Positions 1 through 6,689 of a stretch of DNA of 8,212 nt are shown here, piece by piece (the stretch's first letter is position 1; the number at the start of each line of letters is the position of its first letter). The stretch comes from Sulfurospirillum sp. (GTDB lineage: Bacteria; Campylobacterota; Campylobacteria; Campylobacterales; QNZT01), in the NCBI GenBank assembly GCA_003978455.1, contig QNZT01000090.1:1-8212 (forward strand). The letters run 5' to 3'. The notes below the pieces were generated by a model. That model worked only from the letters and a program-made list of their open reading frames with translations. It did not search any database and was not told the DNA's origin. Both the position numbers and the translations under genes were made by a program.

Positions 1-1562
1 TAGAAGGGTACCTCTTTCATCTCATGTACACCCATGAACATCATCCGAGCCACCCAGAAGAAGAGGATGTCAAATCCGGTGATGAGCATGGAGTTGGGGT
101 AGAAGTTGTCGAGATCATCCTCGTTCCAGAGCGTTCCTTTGCCCCAGTCACCGTTGCCCCAGCCCAGTGTCGAGAAGGGCCATAGCCCCGAACTGAACCA
201 TGTATCGAGCACATCGGGGTCTTGTTGGAGGTTGGCGGAGCCGCATTTGGGGCACTTTTGGGGGTGCTCCTCTTCGGTGGCGAACTCGTGTCCGCAATCC
301 TGGCAGTAGAAGACCGGGATCTGATGTCCCCACCAGAGCTGTCTGGAGATACACCAGTCCTGCAGCTCGTTCATCCATGCGTTGAAAGAGTTGATCCAGT
401 GCGGCGGGAAAAATTTGCTCTCTCCGGCGTTGACTTTTTCGATCGCTTCGTCCGCGATCTCTTTTTTGACGAACCACTGCTTCGAGATGTAGGGTTCGAC
501 GATGTTTTTACAGCGGTAGCAGTGCCCGACCTGGTGTGTGTGCTCTTCGATCTTTTCGACAAAGCCCGCCTTGTCGAGTGCTTCGACGATCGTATCACGC
601 GCTTCGAGGCGCTCCAGTCCCTGAAACTGACCGCACTGCTCGTTGAGATACCCCTTTTCGTCGAAACAGGTGATGAACTCCAGATCGTGCCGTTTGCCCA
701 CTTCGTAGTCGTTGGGGTCGTGTGCGGGGGTCACTTTGACAATACCGGTACCGAACTCCATATCGACATGTGCGTCGGCGATGATCTCGATCTCTCTGTC
801 GATGAGCGGGAGTTTCACCTTCTTGCCGATCAGATCTTTGTAGCGCTCGTCGTCTGGGTGTACCATGACCGCCGTATCGCCGAAGTAGGTTTCGGGACGG
901 GTCGTCGCGACGGTGACGTGACCGCTGCCGTCGGCGAGGGGGTATCTGATGTGGTAGAATTTACCCGCGACATCTTCATGCTCCACTTCGATATCACTCA
1001 GCGCACCGTCGTGGGTACACCAGTTGACCATGTAGTTTCCGCGGACAATCAACCCTTCGTCGTAGAGTTTGACGAACATCTTGCGCACGGCGTTCTTGAG
1101 CCCTTCGTCCATCGTGAAGCGTTCACGGCTCCATGCGGGGGAGATCCCCAGATGGCGCATCTGTTTGAAGATTTCGCCGCCGCTGTAGGCTTTCCACTCC
1201 CACACCTTTTTCAAAAAGGCTTCGCGCCCGATCTCCTCTTTGGTTTTCCCCTCGGCGAGGAGTTGCTTTTCGACGACGTTCTGTGTCGCGATACCGGCAT
1301 GGTCGAGCCCCGGCTGCCAGAGAGTGCGGTAGCCGTCCATACGCTTGTAACGGGTCATGATATCCTGAAGGGTGAAGGTGAGGGCGTGTCCGATGTGCAG
1401 TACGCCCGTGACATTCGGCGGGGGCATCATGATACAGAAGTTTTTATCTTTCTCCTGAATCTCTCTGTTGCCCTCTGTCTCAAAATAGCCGCGTTTCTCC
1501 CATATATGATAGTAGGTCTGTTCCGTATCTCTGGGGTTGTAAACCGATTTGTTTTCGCTCAT
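1..1562 (-). CDS. valS: Valine--tRNA ligase (ValRS), N-terminal part, cut by window edge
   Basis: Cytoplasmic class I aminoacyl-tRNA synthetase that charges tRNA-Val with valine and hydrolyses mischarged threonyl-tRNA. Only the first 520 codons are in the window, read from the ATG at 1562-1560; the frame is open to base 1, so the C-terminal KMSKS loop, anticodon-binding domain and coiled-coil tail lie outside. Seen directly: catalytic HIGH at residues 56-59 after a PPPNVTG stretch; editing-domain (CP1) TTRPET at 220-225; Cys pairs at C348/C351 and at C420/C423 with C437/C440, consistent with zinc-binding knuckles; SRQLWWGHQIP and LDTWFSSGLWPFS blocks; and a DILFFWVARM block near the edge. These blocks fit ValRS rather than IleRS or LeuRS. 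The ribosome site is weak (GGGAA several bases upstream), but no better in-frame start is seen. The gene is divergent from the antiporter gene across 175 bases. Confidence 0.97.
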   Translation of the reverse strand, partial: MSENKSVYNPRDTEQTYYHIWEKRGYFETEGNREIQEKDKNFCIMMPPPNVTGVLHIGHALTFTLQDIMTRYKRMDGYRTLWQPGLDHAGIATQNVVEKQLLAEGKTKEEIGREAFLKKVWEWKAYSGGEIFKQMRHLGISPAWSRERFTMDEGLKNAVRKMFVKLYDEGLIVRGNYMVNWCTHDGALSDIEVEHEDVAGKFYHIRYPLADGSGHVTVATTRPETYFGDTAVMVHPDDERYKDLIGKKVKLPLIDREIEIIADAHVDMEFGTGIVKVTPAHDPNDYEVGKRHDLEFITCFDEKGYLNEQCGQFQGLERLEARDTIVEALDKAGFVEKIEEHTHQVGHCYRCKNIVEPYISKQWFVKKEIADEAIEKVNAGESKFFPPHWINSFNAWMNELQDWCISRQLWWGHQIPVFYCQDCGHEFATEEEHPQKCPKCGSANLQQDPDVLDTWFSSGLWPFSTLGWGNGDWGKGTLWNEDDLDNFYPNSMLITGFDILFFWVARMMFMGVHEMKEVPF

Positions 1563-1594
1563 GAAGTGTTCCCGTGTCTCGTAAATTTTGCGTG

Positions 1595-1600
1595 ATTTTA
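1595..1600 (-). promoter_or_regulatory. Possible -10 box for valS
   Basis: On the minus strand bases 1600-1595 read TAAAAT, about 33 bases upstream of the valS ATG and at a reasonable place for a -10 element. No convincing -35 box precedes it; the upstream stretch is rich in CCTCC/TTT. The weak -35 is compatible with Campylobacterota promoters, which often depend mostly on the -10 region. This is a pattern match only. Confidence 0.3.
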
Positions 1601-1687
1601 TCCAAAGGAGGGTAAAGGAGTGCTTTGAGGCGGGAAATGGTTTTTATCCTTTCATAAAGAACACTGTAAAAATCAGGTATTTCATTT

Positions 1688-1709
1688 TTGAGCGTTATTT
1701 TGTTAAAAT
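1688..1709 (+). promoter_or_regulatory. Probable extended -10 promoter for the antiporter operon
   Basis: TAAAAT at 1704-1709 is preceded by TG at 1701-1702 with one base between, giving an extended -10 element, and by a T-rich run from about 1685. A TTGAGC at 1688-1693 is too close to be a normal -35 partner (10 bases). The predicted transcript would begin near 1716, leaving a leader of roughly 22 bases before the GTG start at 1738. That argues against the upstream in-frame starts at 1588 and 1708. Confidence 0.45.
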
Positions 1710-1737
1710 GTTTTATAAACCTACAATTGGAGGAATC

Positions 1738-3351
1738 GTGGAAAACTTATTGCTGGTCTTTATTACCACTATCTTTATCGCGACGATTCTCAATGTATTT
1801 CTGAAAAAATTCGAGATACCGACGATCATCGGCTATATCTTTGCCGGACTGGCGATCAGCTACCTCTTCGGACTCAAAGATATCAAAACCGAAGAGCTCA
1901 ACCATATCGCCGAGTTCGGAATCGTCTTTTTGATGTTCACGATCGGGCTGGAGTTTTCGGTCGCGCATCTGCTGAAGATGAAAAAAGAGGTTTTTCTCTA
2001 CGGCTTTTTGCAGGTGTTTATGACAGGACTGCTCTTTACGCTGCTGGGATGGTTCTTTTTCAACCTTGAGATCAAAACCGCCATCGTACTGGGGTTTGCG
2101 CTGGCACTCTCCTCGACGGCGATAGTGCTCAAGATCCTGAATGAAAACGCGGAAATCCACAGTGGATACGGGCGTATCACGCTGGGGATTTTGCTCTTTC
2201 AGGATCTGGCGGTGATCCCGATCTTGCTGATGATCTCTATCTTTACATCGCCTACCGATTCTATCTCCGTGCTGCTGCTCAAGACACTGGTGAGTGCCGC
2301 TGTCGTCTTTTTGATCCTCTTTGTCTTCGGTAAGATGTTTATCGAGCGTTTTTTCAACTGGATCACCTCGGCAAACTCGGAAGAGATATTTCTGATTGCC
2401 GTCCTTTTTGTGGTCATCTCTTCGTCGTTTATCGCCCATCTGTTCGGATTTACCTATTCGCTGGGTGCCTTTTTGGCGGGTATGACGATCGCCGAGACGA
2501 AGTACAAGTATCGCATAGAGTCGGATCTGGTACCGTTTCGGGATATCCTGCTGGGGGTCTTTTTCGTGACGATCGGGATGCAGATCGACTTGCATACGGT
2601 GGTGGATTACTGGTATATCATCCTGGGGCTTCTGGTCGGCATCATGACACTCAAGGCGCTGATCCAGTTTTCGATGCTCTATCCGTTCGTCCAGATACGC
2701 AGCAACTTCAAAAGTGCACTGGCGCTCTTTCAGATCGGTGAGTTTGCACTGGCAGTTTTTGCGCTGGCGTATCAAAATGCACTGATCGACAACAAGATCA
2801 ACCAGATCCTGATCATCACCGTAGTGCTATCGATGATCATCACCCCGTTTGTACTCAAAAACCTCAAAACGCTGGCAGACAGATTTTTCAAGGAGCCGGA
2901 GACAGAAGTGGTCATGAAATCGACCGGATTTGCCAACCACGTCATCATCATCGGATATGGACCGCTGGGGCAGAAGATCGCCAAAAAGCTGAAAAAGGCG
3001 GGGGTGCCCTATATTATCATCGAACATGAGATGGATCTGGTCAGGCTGGGTGAGGAGGAGGGCGAAAAGATATTTCTCGCCAATGCCATGCAGCGACAGA
3101 CACTCGAAGCATTGGGTGCAAGAGAGTCGATGGCGGTGATCGTGGCGCTCGACAACGCCCCCAAGATCAGACAGGTGTGTGAAGCGCTGATGAGTCTGGA
3201 CAAAAAGATCAACACTATCGTCAAAGTGCGTAACGAAAGTCACAAGAGGATAGTCGAGGAGTTCGGTATCCGGCATATCGTCGTCGCGAGTGAAGTGATG
3301 GCGGATATTATTACAAAGGAAGCGTTGACGTGCGAACTAAAACACACATAA
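1738..3351 (+). CDS. CPA2-family cation:proton antiporter with TrkA-N (RCK) domain, KefB-like
   Basis: Inner-membrane antiporter of the KefB/KefC type, expected to exchange K+ (or Na+) for protons under nucleotide control. Residues about 1-385 are very hydrophobic, fitting some twelve membrane helices of a Na/H exchanger domain. Visible marks are GLEFS at 70-74, the SSTAIVLKIL segment at 125-134, and FQDLAVIP with the likely ion-binding D156. After a short linker comes a Rossmann TrkA-N domain from about residue 402: GYGPLG at 406-411 and acidic E429 at the end of the second strand, as in NAD(H)-binding RCK domains. It is 537 aa, shorter than E. coli KefB (about 600), and no TrkA-C domain is seen. 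The GTG start at 1738 is chosen because GGAGGA (1729-1734) lies just upstream and the first helix begins at once; an ATG at 1708 is in frame but less likely. It overlaps the next gene by 22 nt. Ion specificity cannot be read from sequence, so no gene symbol is given. Confidence 0.9.
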   Translation: MENLLLVFITTIFIATILNVFLKKFEIPTIIGYIFAGLAISYLFGLKDIKTEELNHIAEFGIVFLMFTIGLEFSVAHLLKMKKEVFLYGFLQVFMTGLLFTLLGWFFFNLEIKTAIVLGFALALSSTAIVLKILNENAEIHSGYGRITLGILLFQDLAVIPILLMISIFTSPTDSISVLLLKTLVSAAVVFLILFVFGKMFIERFFNWITSANSEEIFLIAVLFVVISSSFIAHLFGFTYSLGAFLAGMTIAETKYKYRIESDLVPFRDILLGVFFVTIGMQIDLHTVVDYWYIILGLLVGIMTLKALIQFSMLYPFVQIRSNFKSALALFQIGEFALAVFALAYQNALIDNKINQILIITVVLSMIITPFVLKNLKTLADRFFKEPETEVVMKSTGFANHVIIIGYGPLGQKIAKKLKKAGVPYIIIEHEMDLVRLGEEEGEKIFLANAMQRQTLEALGARESMAVIVALDNAPKIRQVCEALMSLDKKINTIVKVRNESHKRIVEEFGIRHIVVASEVMADIITKEALTCELKHT

Positions 3352-3959
3352 TCTTCGATATGGACGGGACGCTGGTCGACTCGTCCGAACTGCTGGCAAA
3401 TACGATCAACTATGTCCGCAAAAAGATAGGACTGCCCGCCCTTGACGGCGAAACCCTTATCCGCGCACTCAACGACACATCGCTCAACCCGGCGCAGTTC
3501 TACTATGAAACGGAGCAGTTTGAACCCGTACATGAAAAGTACTTTCAGGAGTACTATCTCGCCAACCACCATAGAGAGAGCAAACTTTACGAAGGGGTGG
3601 AGCGTTTGCTGGAGCAACTCTCCGCAAACCGTTCACTGTCGGTCGCGACCAACGCCTACGATGTCTCTGCCAGACCGCTGCTCAAAGCGCTGGGGATTGA
3701 CGGCTACTTTGACTATCTGCTCTGCGGCGACCAGGTTTCCCGCCCCAAACCCCATCCGCAGATGCTGGAGGAGATTATCAACGCTTACGGCGTGGGGAAG
3801 GAGGCTTTTGTGATGGTCGGTGACGGTGAACGCGATCTGCAAGCGGCACAAAATGCGGGTATCACTGGGGTACTGGTGCAGTGGGGGTTCAGCGATCACA
3901 AAACAGATGCCGTGCAGAGTGCGGAGGCGCTGCTGAAACTGCTGGAGGGTACTTCATGA
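3330..3959 (+). CDS. HAD-superfamily (subfamily IA) phosphatase, phosphoglycolate phosphatase-like
   Basis: Soluble phosphohydrolase of the haloacid dehalogenase superfamily acting through an aspartyl-phosphate. All four motifs are present: I, DMDGT with nucleophile D10 and acid/base D12; II, T107 in VATNAY; III, K140 in RPKPHP; IV, GDGERD with Mg-binding D165 and D169. Residues about 18-85 form a helical C1 cap, which determines substrate. The 209-aa length is normal for Gph-like enzymes. The start is GTG at 3330, 22 nt inside the antiporter gene, with AAGGAAG at 3316-3322 as ribosome site; the first internal ATG falls inside motif I and is not plausible. The stop overlaps the next start as ATGA. 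Phosphoglycolate, a nucleotide or a sugar phosphate could be the substrate: the motifs establish chemistry and not substrate. Confidence 0.9.
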   Translation: MRTKTHIIFDMDGTLVDSSELLANTINYVRKKIGLPALDGETLIRALNDTSLNPAQFYYETEQFEPVHEKYFQEYYLANHHRESKLYEGVERLLEQLSANRSLSVATNAYDVSARPLLKALGIDGYFDYLLCGDQVSRPKPHPQMLEEIINAYGVGKEAFVMVGDGERDLQAAQNAGITGVLVQWGFSDHKTDAVQSAEALLKLLEGTS

Positions 3960-4828
3960 AGTATCTTTTACTCCTCTCTCTGACACTGCTTCCGCTCTTT
4001 GCAAAGATCGATATCGAACTCTCCAACGGTGCCGTCGCCAATGCACAGACACTCCTGATCAAACTCCATGCGGATGCAGAAGAGCCGAAGATGTCGCGTA
4101 TCTATGCGGCATTTGAGGGGAAGCGCTACCCCTTTTACCGCAACAAGTTTGAACAGGGGCGCAGTTTTTACGCATTGATCCCCGTCTCCTACTATGCCAA
4201 ACCCAAAGAGAGCAGATTGACGGTGGTGCATATCGAAAATGGCAAAAAGTTTTACAACAGTTACCTGATCGAGATCTACAAAGGAGACTACAAGTCGGAA
4301 AAGCTCTCCGTCGCACCTTCCCGCGCGCAGATCAGTGCCAAAAACCGCAAAAGAATCGCCCGCGAACGCAAAGAGGCACACAAGATCTACCGTACCTCGA
4401 CACCCCGGCTCTATATCAAAAAAGCGCTCTCTTTGCCGATGGAGTCGAAGATCACCAGCGCTTTCGGTAACAGACGACTCTTCAACGGCGTGCTGAAAAG
4501 CTTCCACTCCGGTACCGATTTTCGTGCCAAAACAGGCACACCGATCCGCGCCGTCGCCGACGGAAGGGTCGTTCTGGTCAAAAACCGTTTCTTCGCCGGA
4601 AACTCCGTCATCATCGACCATGGGCAGGGGATCTATACCGGCTACTACCATATGAGCCGTTTCAAAGTGCGAAAAGGGCAATTTGTCAAAAGAGGGCAGA
4701 TCCTGGGACTTGCAGGTGCCACAGGCAGAGTCACAGGACCGCACCTGCACTTTGAAGTGCACGTCAACGGCACACTGGTCGATCCGCTCCAGTTTATCGA
4801 GACAGCGGATCTGCTGTTTTGGAAATGA
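3956..4828 (+). CDS. Secreted M23 (LytM-type) peptidoglycan endopeptidase
   Basis: Zinc metallopeptidase predicted to cut peptide cross-links in periplasmic peptidoglycan. The 290-aa product starts with a short signal peptide (MK then a Leu-rich core, likely cleavage after A16 in LFA-K). Residues about 17-115 look like an all-beta N-terminal domain; 120-150 is a basic helical linker. The catalytic M23 domain covers about 158-280: zinc ligands H184 and D188 (HSGTD) and H265 of HLHFE, with catalytic histidines H232 and H263. All expected residues are intact, so it should be active, unlike degenerate EnvC/NlpD-type activators. Relatives in Helicobacter and Campylobacter (Csd/Pgp proteins) shape helical cells, but I cannot assign one. 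The start ATG at 3956 overlaps the upstream stop (ATGA), with GGAGGG at 3944-3949 as ribosome site; an upstream in-frame extension would bury the signal peptide. Confidence 0.92.
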   Translation: MKYLLLLSLTLLPLFAKIDIELSNGAVANAQTLLIKLHADAEEPKMSRIYAAFEGKRYPFYRNKFEQGRSFYALIPVSYYAKPKESRLTVVHIENGKKFYNSYLIEIYKGDYKSEKLSVAPSRAQISAKNRKRIARERKEAHKIYRTSTPRLYIKKALSLPMESKITSAFGNRRLFNGVLKSFHSGTDFRAKTGTPIRAVADGRVVLVKNRFFAGNSVIIDHGQGIYTGYYHMSRFKVRKGQFVKRGQILGLAGATGRVTGPHLHFEVHVNGTLVDPLQFIETADLLFWK

Positions 4829-4845
4829 TACATTTACGCTATAAT
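4819..4845 (+). promoter_or_regulatory. Promoter for the Uma2-family gene, perfect TATAAT
   Basis: TATAAT at 4840-4845 matches the -10 consensus exactly; TTGGAA at 4819-4824 is a partial -35 (4 of 6 to TTGACA) at 15 bases spacing. It overlaps the last codons of the M23 gene. The predicted transcript would start near 4852, leaving a leader of about 18 bases that contains the AGGAG ribosome site (4859-4863) of the gene at 4870. So this gene can be expressed independently of the operon upstream. Confidence 0.6.
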
Positions 4846-4869
4846 TATGAAAAATGTCAGGAGAGTGAT

Positions 4870-5418
4870 ATGGGTGCTTTAAAACTGGAAGATATACACT
4901 ATACCTACGACGACTATAAAGAGTGGGAAGGTGACTGGGAACTGTTTGATGGGATCGCTGTTGCAATGGCTCCCGCTCCGATGCGCAAACACCAGAGTTT
5001 AGCCAGTGAAATTATATACAATTTGCGAGAGCAGCTCGAAGATTGTCCTCAGTGCGAAGTCCTTGGTGAAATCGACTATAAGATTAGCAATGACACGGTA
5101 TTGAGACCTGACGTTGTATTGACCTGCGGTGAGACCGGTGAAAAGTATCTGACCAAAGCGCCGGAGATCATCGTGGAGATTATCAGCAAATCATCTGCAA
5201 AAAAAGATGAAGTCTATAAATTTGATATCTATGAGGCTGAGAAAGTGAAATACTACATCATCGTCTATCCAGACGATCTGATTGCCAAACTTTACAAACT
5301 CGACGGCAAAAAGTATGATAAACAAGGGGATTTCAGCCACGAGCGCTATCGGTTTGAAGAGACAAGTTGTCCGATTTCACTTGACTTTGAGAAGGTTTTT
5401 CGTCGTTTCAGAAAGTAA
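4870..5418 (+). CDS. Uma2/DUF820-family PD-(D/E)XK nuclease-like protein
   Basis: A 182-aa soluble protein matching the Uma2 family, whose fold is that of a restriction-type endonuclease but whose cellular role is unknown. Seen in order: a YTYDDYKEW N-terminus; ELFDGIAVAMAP (24-35), the usual acidic-strand-plus-Gly block; KHQSLASEI; RPDVVL with D81; PEIIVEIISKSS with E103; and a K117/Y121 helix before a VKYYIIVYP strand. D81, E103 and a downstream lysine fit the PD-(D/E)XK metal site. The start is ATG 4870, with AGGAG at 4859-4863; an in-frame ATG at 4825 overlaps the upstream stop but has no ribosome site and lies before the predicted transcript start. The gene ends with TAA followed directly by TAG. 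By hand count GC is 209/480 (about 44%) over 4921-5400, against about 52% in four 60-base lines of the M23 gene, which suggests acquisition. No partner methylase, transposase or antitoxin is beside it. Confidence 0.85.
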   Translation: MGALKLEDIHYTYDDYKEWEGDWELFDGIAVAMAPAPMRKHQSLASEIIYNLREQLEDCPQCEVLGEIDYKISNDTVLRPDVVLTCGETGEKYLTKAPEIIVEIISKSSAKKDEVYKFDIYEAEKVKYYIIVYPDDLIAKLYKLDGKKYDKQGDFSHERYRFEETSCPISLDFEKVFRRFRK

Positions 5419-5428
5419 TAGTGCTTCA

Positions 5429-5450
5429 TGAAGAGGTAAAAACCTCTTCA
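5429..5450 (+). terminator. Perfect hairpin between converging genes, possible bidirectional terminator
   Basis: TGAAGAGGT (5429-5437) and ACCTCTTCA (5442-5450) are perfect inverted arms of 9 bp with an AAAA loop. It lies 10 bases after the Uma2-family stop and 9 bases before the end of the FadL gene on the other strand, where a shared terminator is expected. Neither side has a proper T-run after the stem, so it is not a textbook intrinsic terminator; it might block transcription weakly or protect the 3' ends. An overlapping 10-base palindrome, CTTCATGAAG, sits at 5424-5433. Confidence 0.55.
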
Positions 5451-5459
5451 CAAAACGCC

Positions 5460-6689
5460 TTAGTAGCTATACATCACACCTGCGGTCACGAGTGTGGCGC
5501 TGCCGTCTTTAAATGTTCCGTTCATGATATCGTTGTTCACGCTGCGTTTGTCCTTGCTGTCGTAGAGCACAGAGAGTCCGAATGTGGTGTCGGGGCGGTA
5601 TTTGTAGAGCATACCGGCACTGAAGATTGTCGCGTCGGAGTCGGGGAGTTCGAAACCGAGGTTTTTGTTTGGAGCGGGGTTTTCGTCGAGTGCGAAACCT
5701 CCCATCAGTGTCAGCGTGTCGTTGAGCTGATGGGTGACACCGATACGAAACGCATCAGTATCGTCCCACTCTCTGGGCTGGGGATCGTCATAGGCTGCCT
5801 TGAGTGCGAGGGGGACGGTATCTTTGAACTGAAAGTCAAGGCTTTTGTACTCTGACCACATCGTTCTGTCCCACTCCAGTTCGACCGTCGTCGCACCGAA
5901 GTCATATGACAAAGCGACGGATGCTACCGCGGGAAGGGGTACTTCGACGCTGGCACCGCCGTCGTAGAGTTTGGTACCACTGAGATAGAGTTTTGCGTTT
6001 CCTTCATGATTGAGATCGACATTGGAGCGGTAAGTGGCTGCGATGTTGAGTTCGGGAAGGGGTTTGTATGTCAGCGCGAGATTGTAGCCGTACTCTATCG
6101 TATCGGCTTCCATATCGCGGGCTGCAGGCTTTCTGATCGCACCACGGGACTGGATGGTGATCGGCATACCGTCACTTTTGACGATACCTTCGCTGTAGAC
6201 TACCCGTACACCCGCACCCAATGCAAACTGATCGTTGACTTTGTAGGCGACGGAGGGTGCAAATTCGATGATTTTGAGGGTAAACTCTTTTGCGAAGAGT
6301 TCCTGATAGGGGCTCTTCCACTTTTTGGAGAGACCGCCCGGGACATTGACCGACATACCGAAACGCCATCCGTCAAAATCTTTGGAGGAGAAGAAGAGGG
6401 AAGGGGCGAGGAGATTTTCCTGCTCCGTATGTCCGCTAAAGAGCGCACCTCTTTTGTCTGTGTACTTGATCTCGGAGAGATTGATATAGGTCAGTGCACC
6501 TTCGATCTGACTGCGGTTGGCGTTAAATGCCATATTTGCCGGGTTGTAGTAGGTCGCATCCGCTCCGCTGGCTCCCGCGACATAAGCGCCGCTGAGTGCG
6601 GTGGATCTGAGTGAAGACTCCGGCAGACGGTAGGCACTTGCCATCAGGAGGGAAGTGGCGACGAGGGAAAGGGTGAGGATCTTCTTCAT
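5460..6689 (-). CDS. FadL/OmpP1/TodX-family outer-membrane transporter for hydrophobic compounds
   Basis: A 14-strand beta-barrel of this family lets long-chain fatty acids or hydrocarbons pass the outer membrane through a lateral opening. The 409-aa product has a signal peptide (MKK, hydrophobic core, cleavage after A19 in ASA-Y). Directly after it comes the N-terminal hatch signature: RLPESS, a Gly/Ala-rich AGASGADA, then YYNPA. Further family marks are VPGGLSKKW, LPAVASVALSY, the WSEYKSLDF block, PREWDDTDAFRIG and ELPDSD; the last residue is Tyr, fitting barrel-assembly recognition. Length is close to the usual 400-450. Its ATG shares one base with the stop of the upstream hydrolase gene (TAATG), and its ribosome site AAAGGAG lies inside that gene, so translation is probably coupled. 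The natural substrate is unknown: fatty acids fit the lipase-like neighbour, while aromatic hydrocarbons or a general hydrophobic channel remain possible. Confidence 0.93.
   Translation of the reverse strand: MKKILTLSLVATSLLMASAYRLPESSLRSTALSGAYVAGASGADATYYNPANMAFNANRSQIEGALTYINLSEIKYTDKRGALFSGHTEQENLLAPSLFFSSKDFDGWRFGMSVNVPGGLSKKWKSPYQELFAKEFTLKIIEFAPSVAYKVNDQFALGAGVRVVYSEGIVKSDGMPITIQSRGAIRKPAARDMEADTIEYGYNLALTYKPLPELNIAATYRSNVDLNHEGNAKLYLSGTKLYDGGASVEVPLPAVASVALSYDFGATTVELEWDRTMWSEYKSLDFQFKDTVPLALKAAYDDPQPREWDDTDAFRIGVTHQLNDTLTLMGGFALDENPAPNKNLGFELPDSDATIFSAGMLYKYRPDTTFGLSVLYDSKDKRSVNNDIMNGTFKDGSATLVTAGVMYSY

Noticed and set aside
222..1595. Long plus-strand open frame (457 codons) opposite valS
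   Set aside because: It lies entirely across from a clear valS frame with conserved motifs; its translation is rich in Phe, Val and Asp with no recognisable domain, as expected from a mirror frame.
1747..2775. 342-codon minus-strand open frame opposite the antiporter gene
   Set aside because: The translation is an unbroken run of charged and polar residues (Arg, Asp, Gln, Lys), the reverse image of membrane-helix codons; there is no ribosome site or family match.
4825..4869. Upstream ATG extension of the Uma2-family protein (15 residues)
   Set aside because: ATG 4825 overlaps the M23 stop as ATGA but has no ribosome site; TATAAT at 4840-4845 and AGGAG at 4859-4863 place the start at 4870.
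3968..4966. 332-codon minus-strand open frame across the M23 gene and the start of the Uma2-family gene
   Set aside because: It overlaps two well-supported plus-strand genes and has no motif, signal or ribosome site of its own.
4819..5421. Restriction-modification or toxin-antitoxin system around the Uma2-family gene
   Set aside because: The adjacent genes are an M23 peptidase and a FadL porin; no methyltransferase, specificity subunit or small antitoxin gene is present.
6006..6614. 202-codon plus-strand open frame opposite the FadL gene
   Set aside because: It is a shadow of the porin gene, with no independent start signal or domain.
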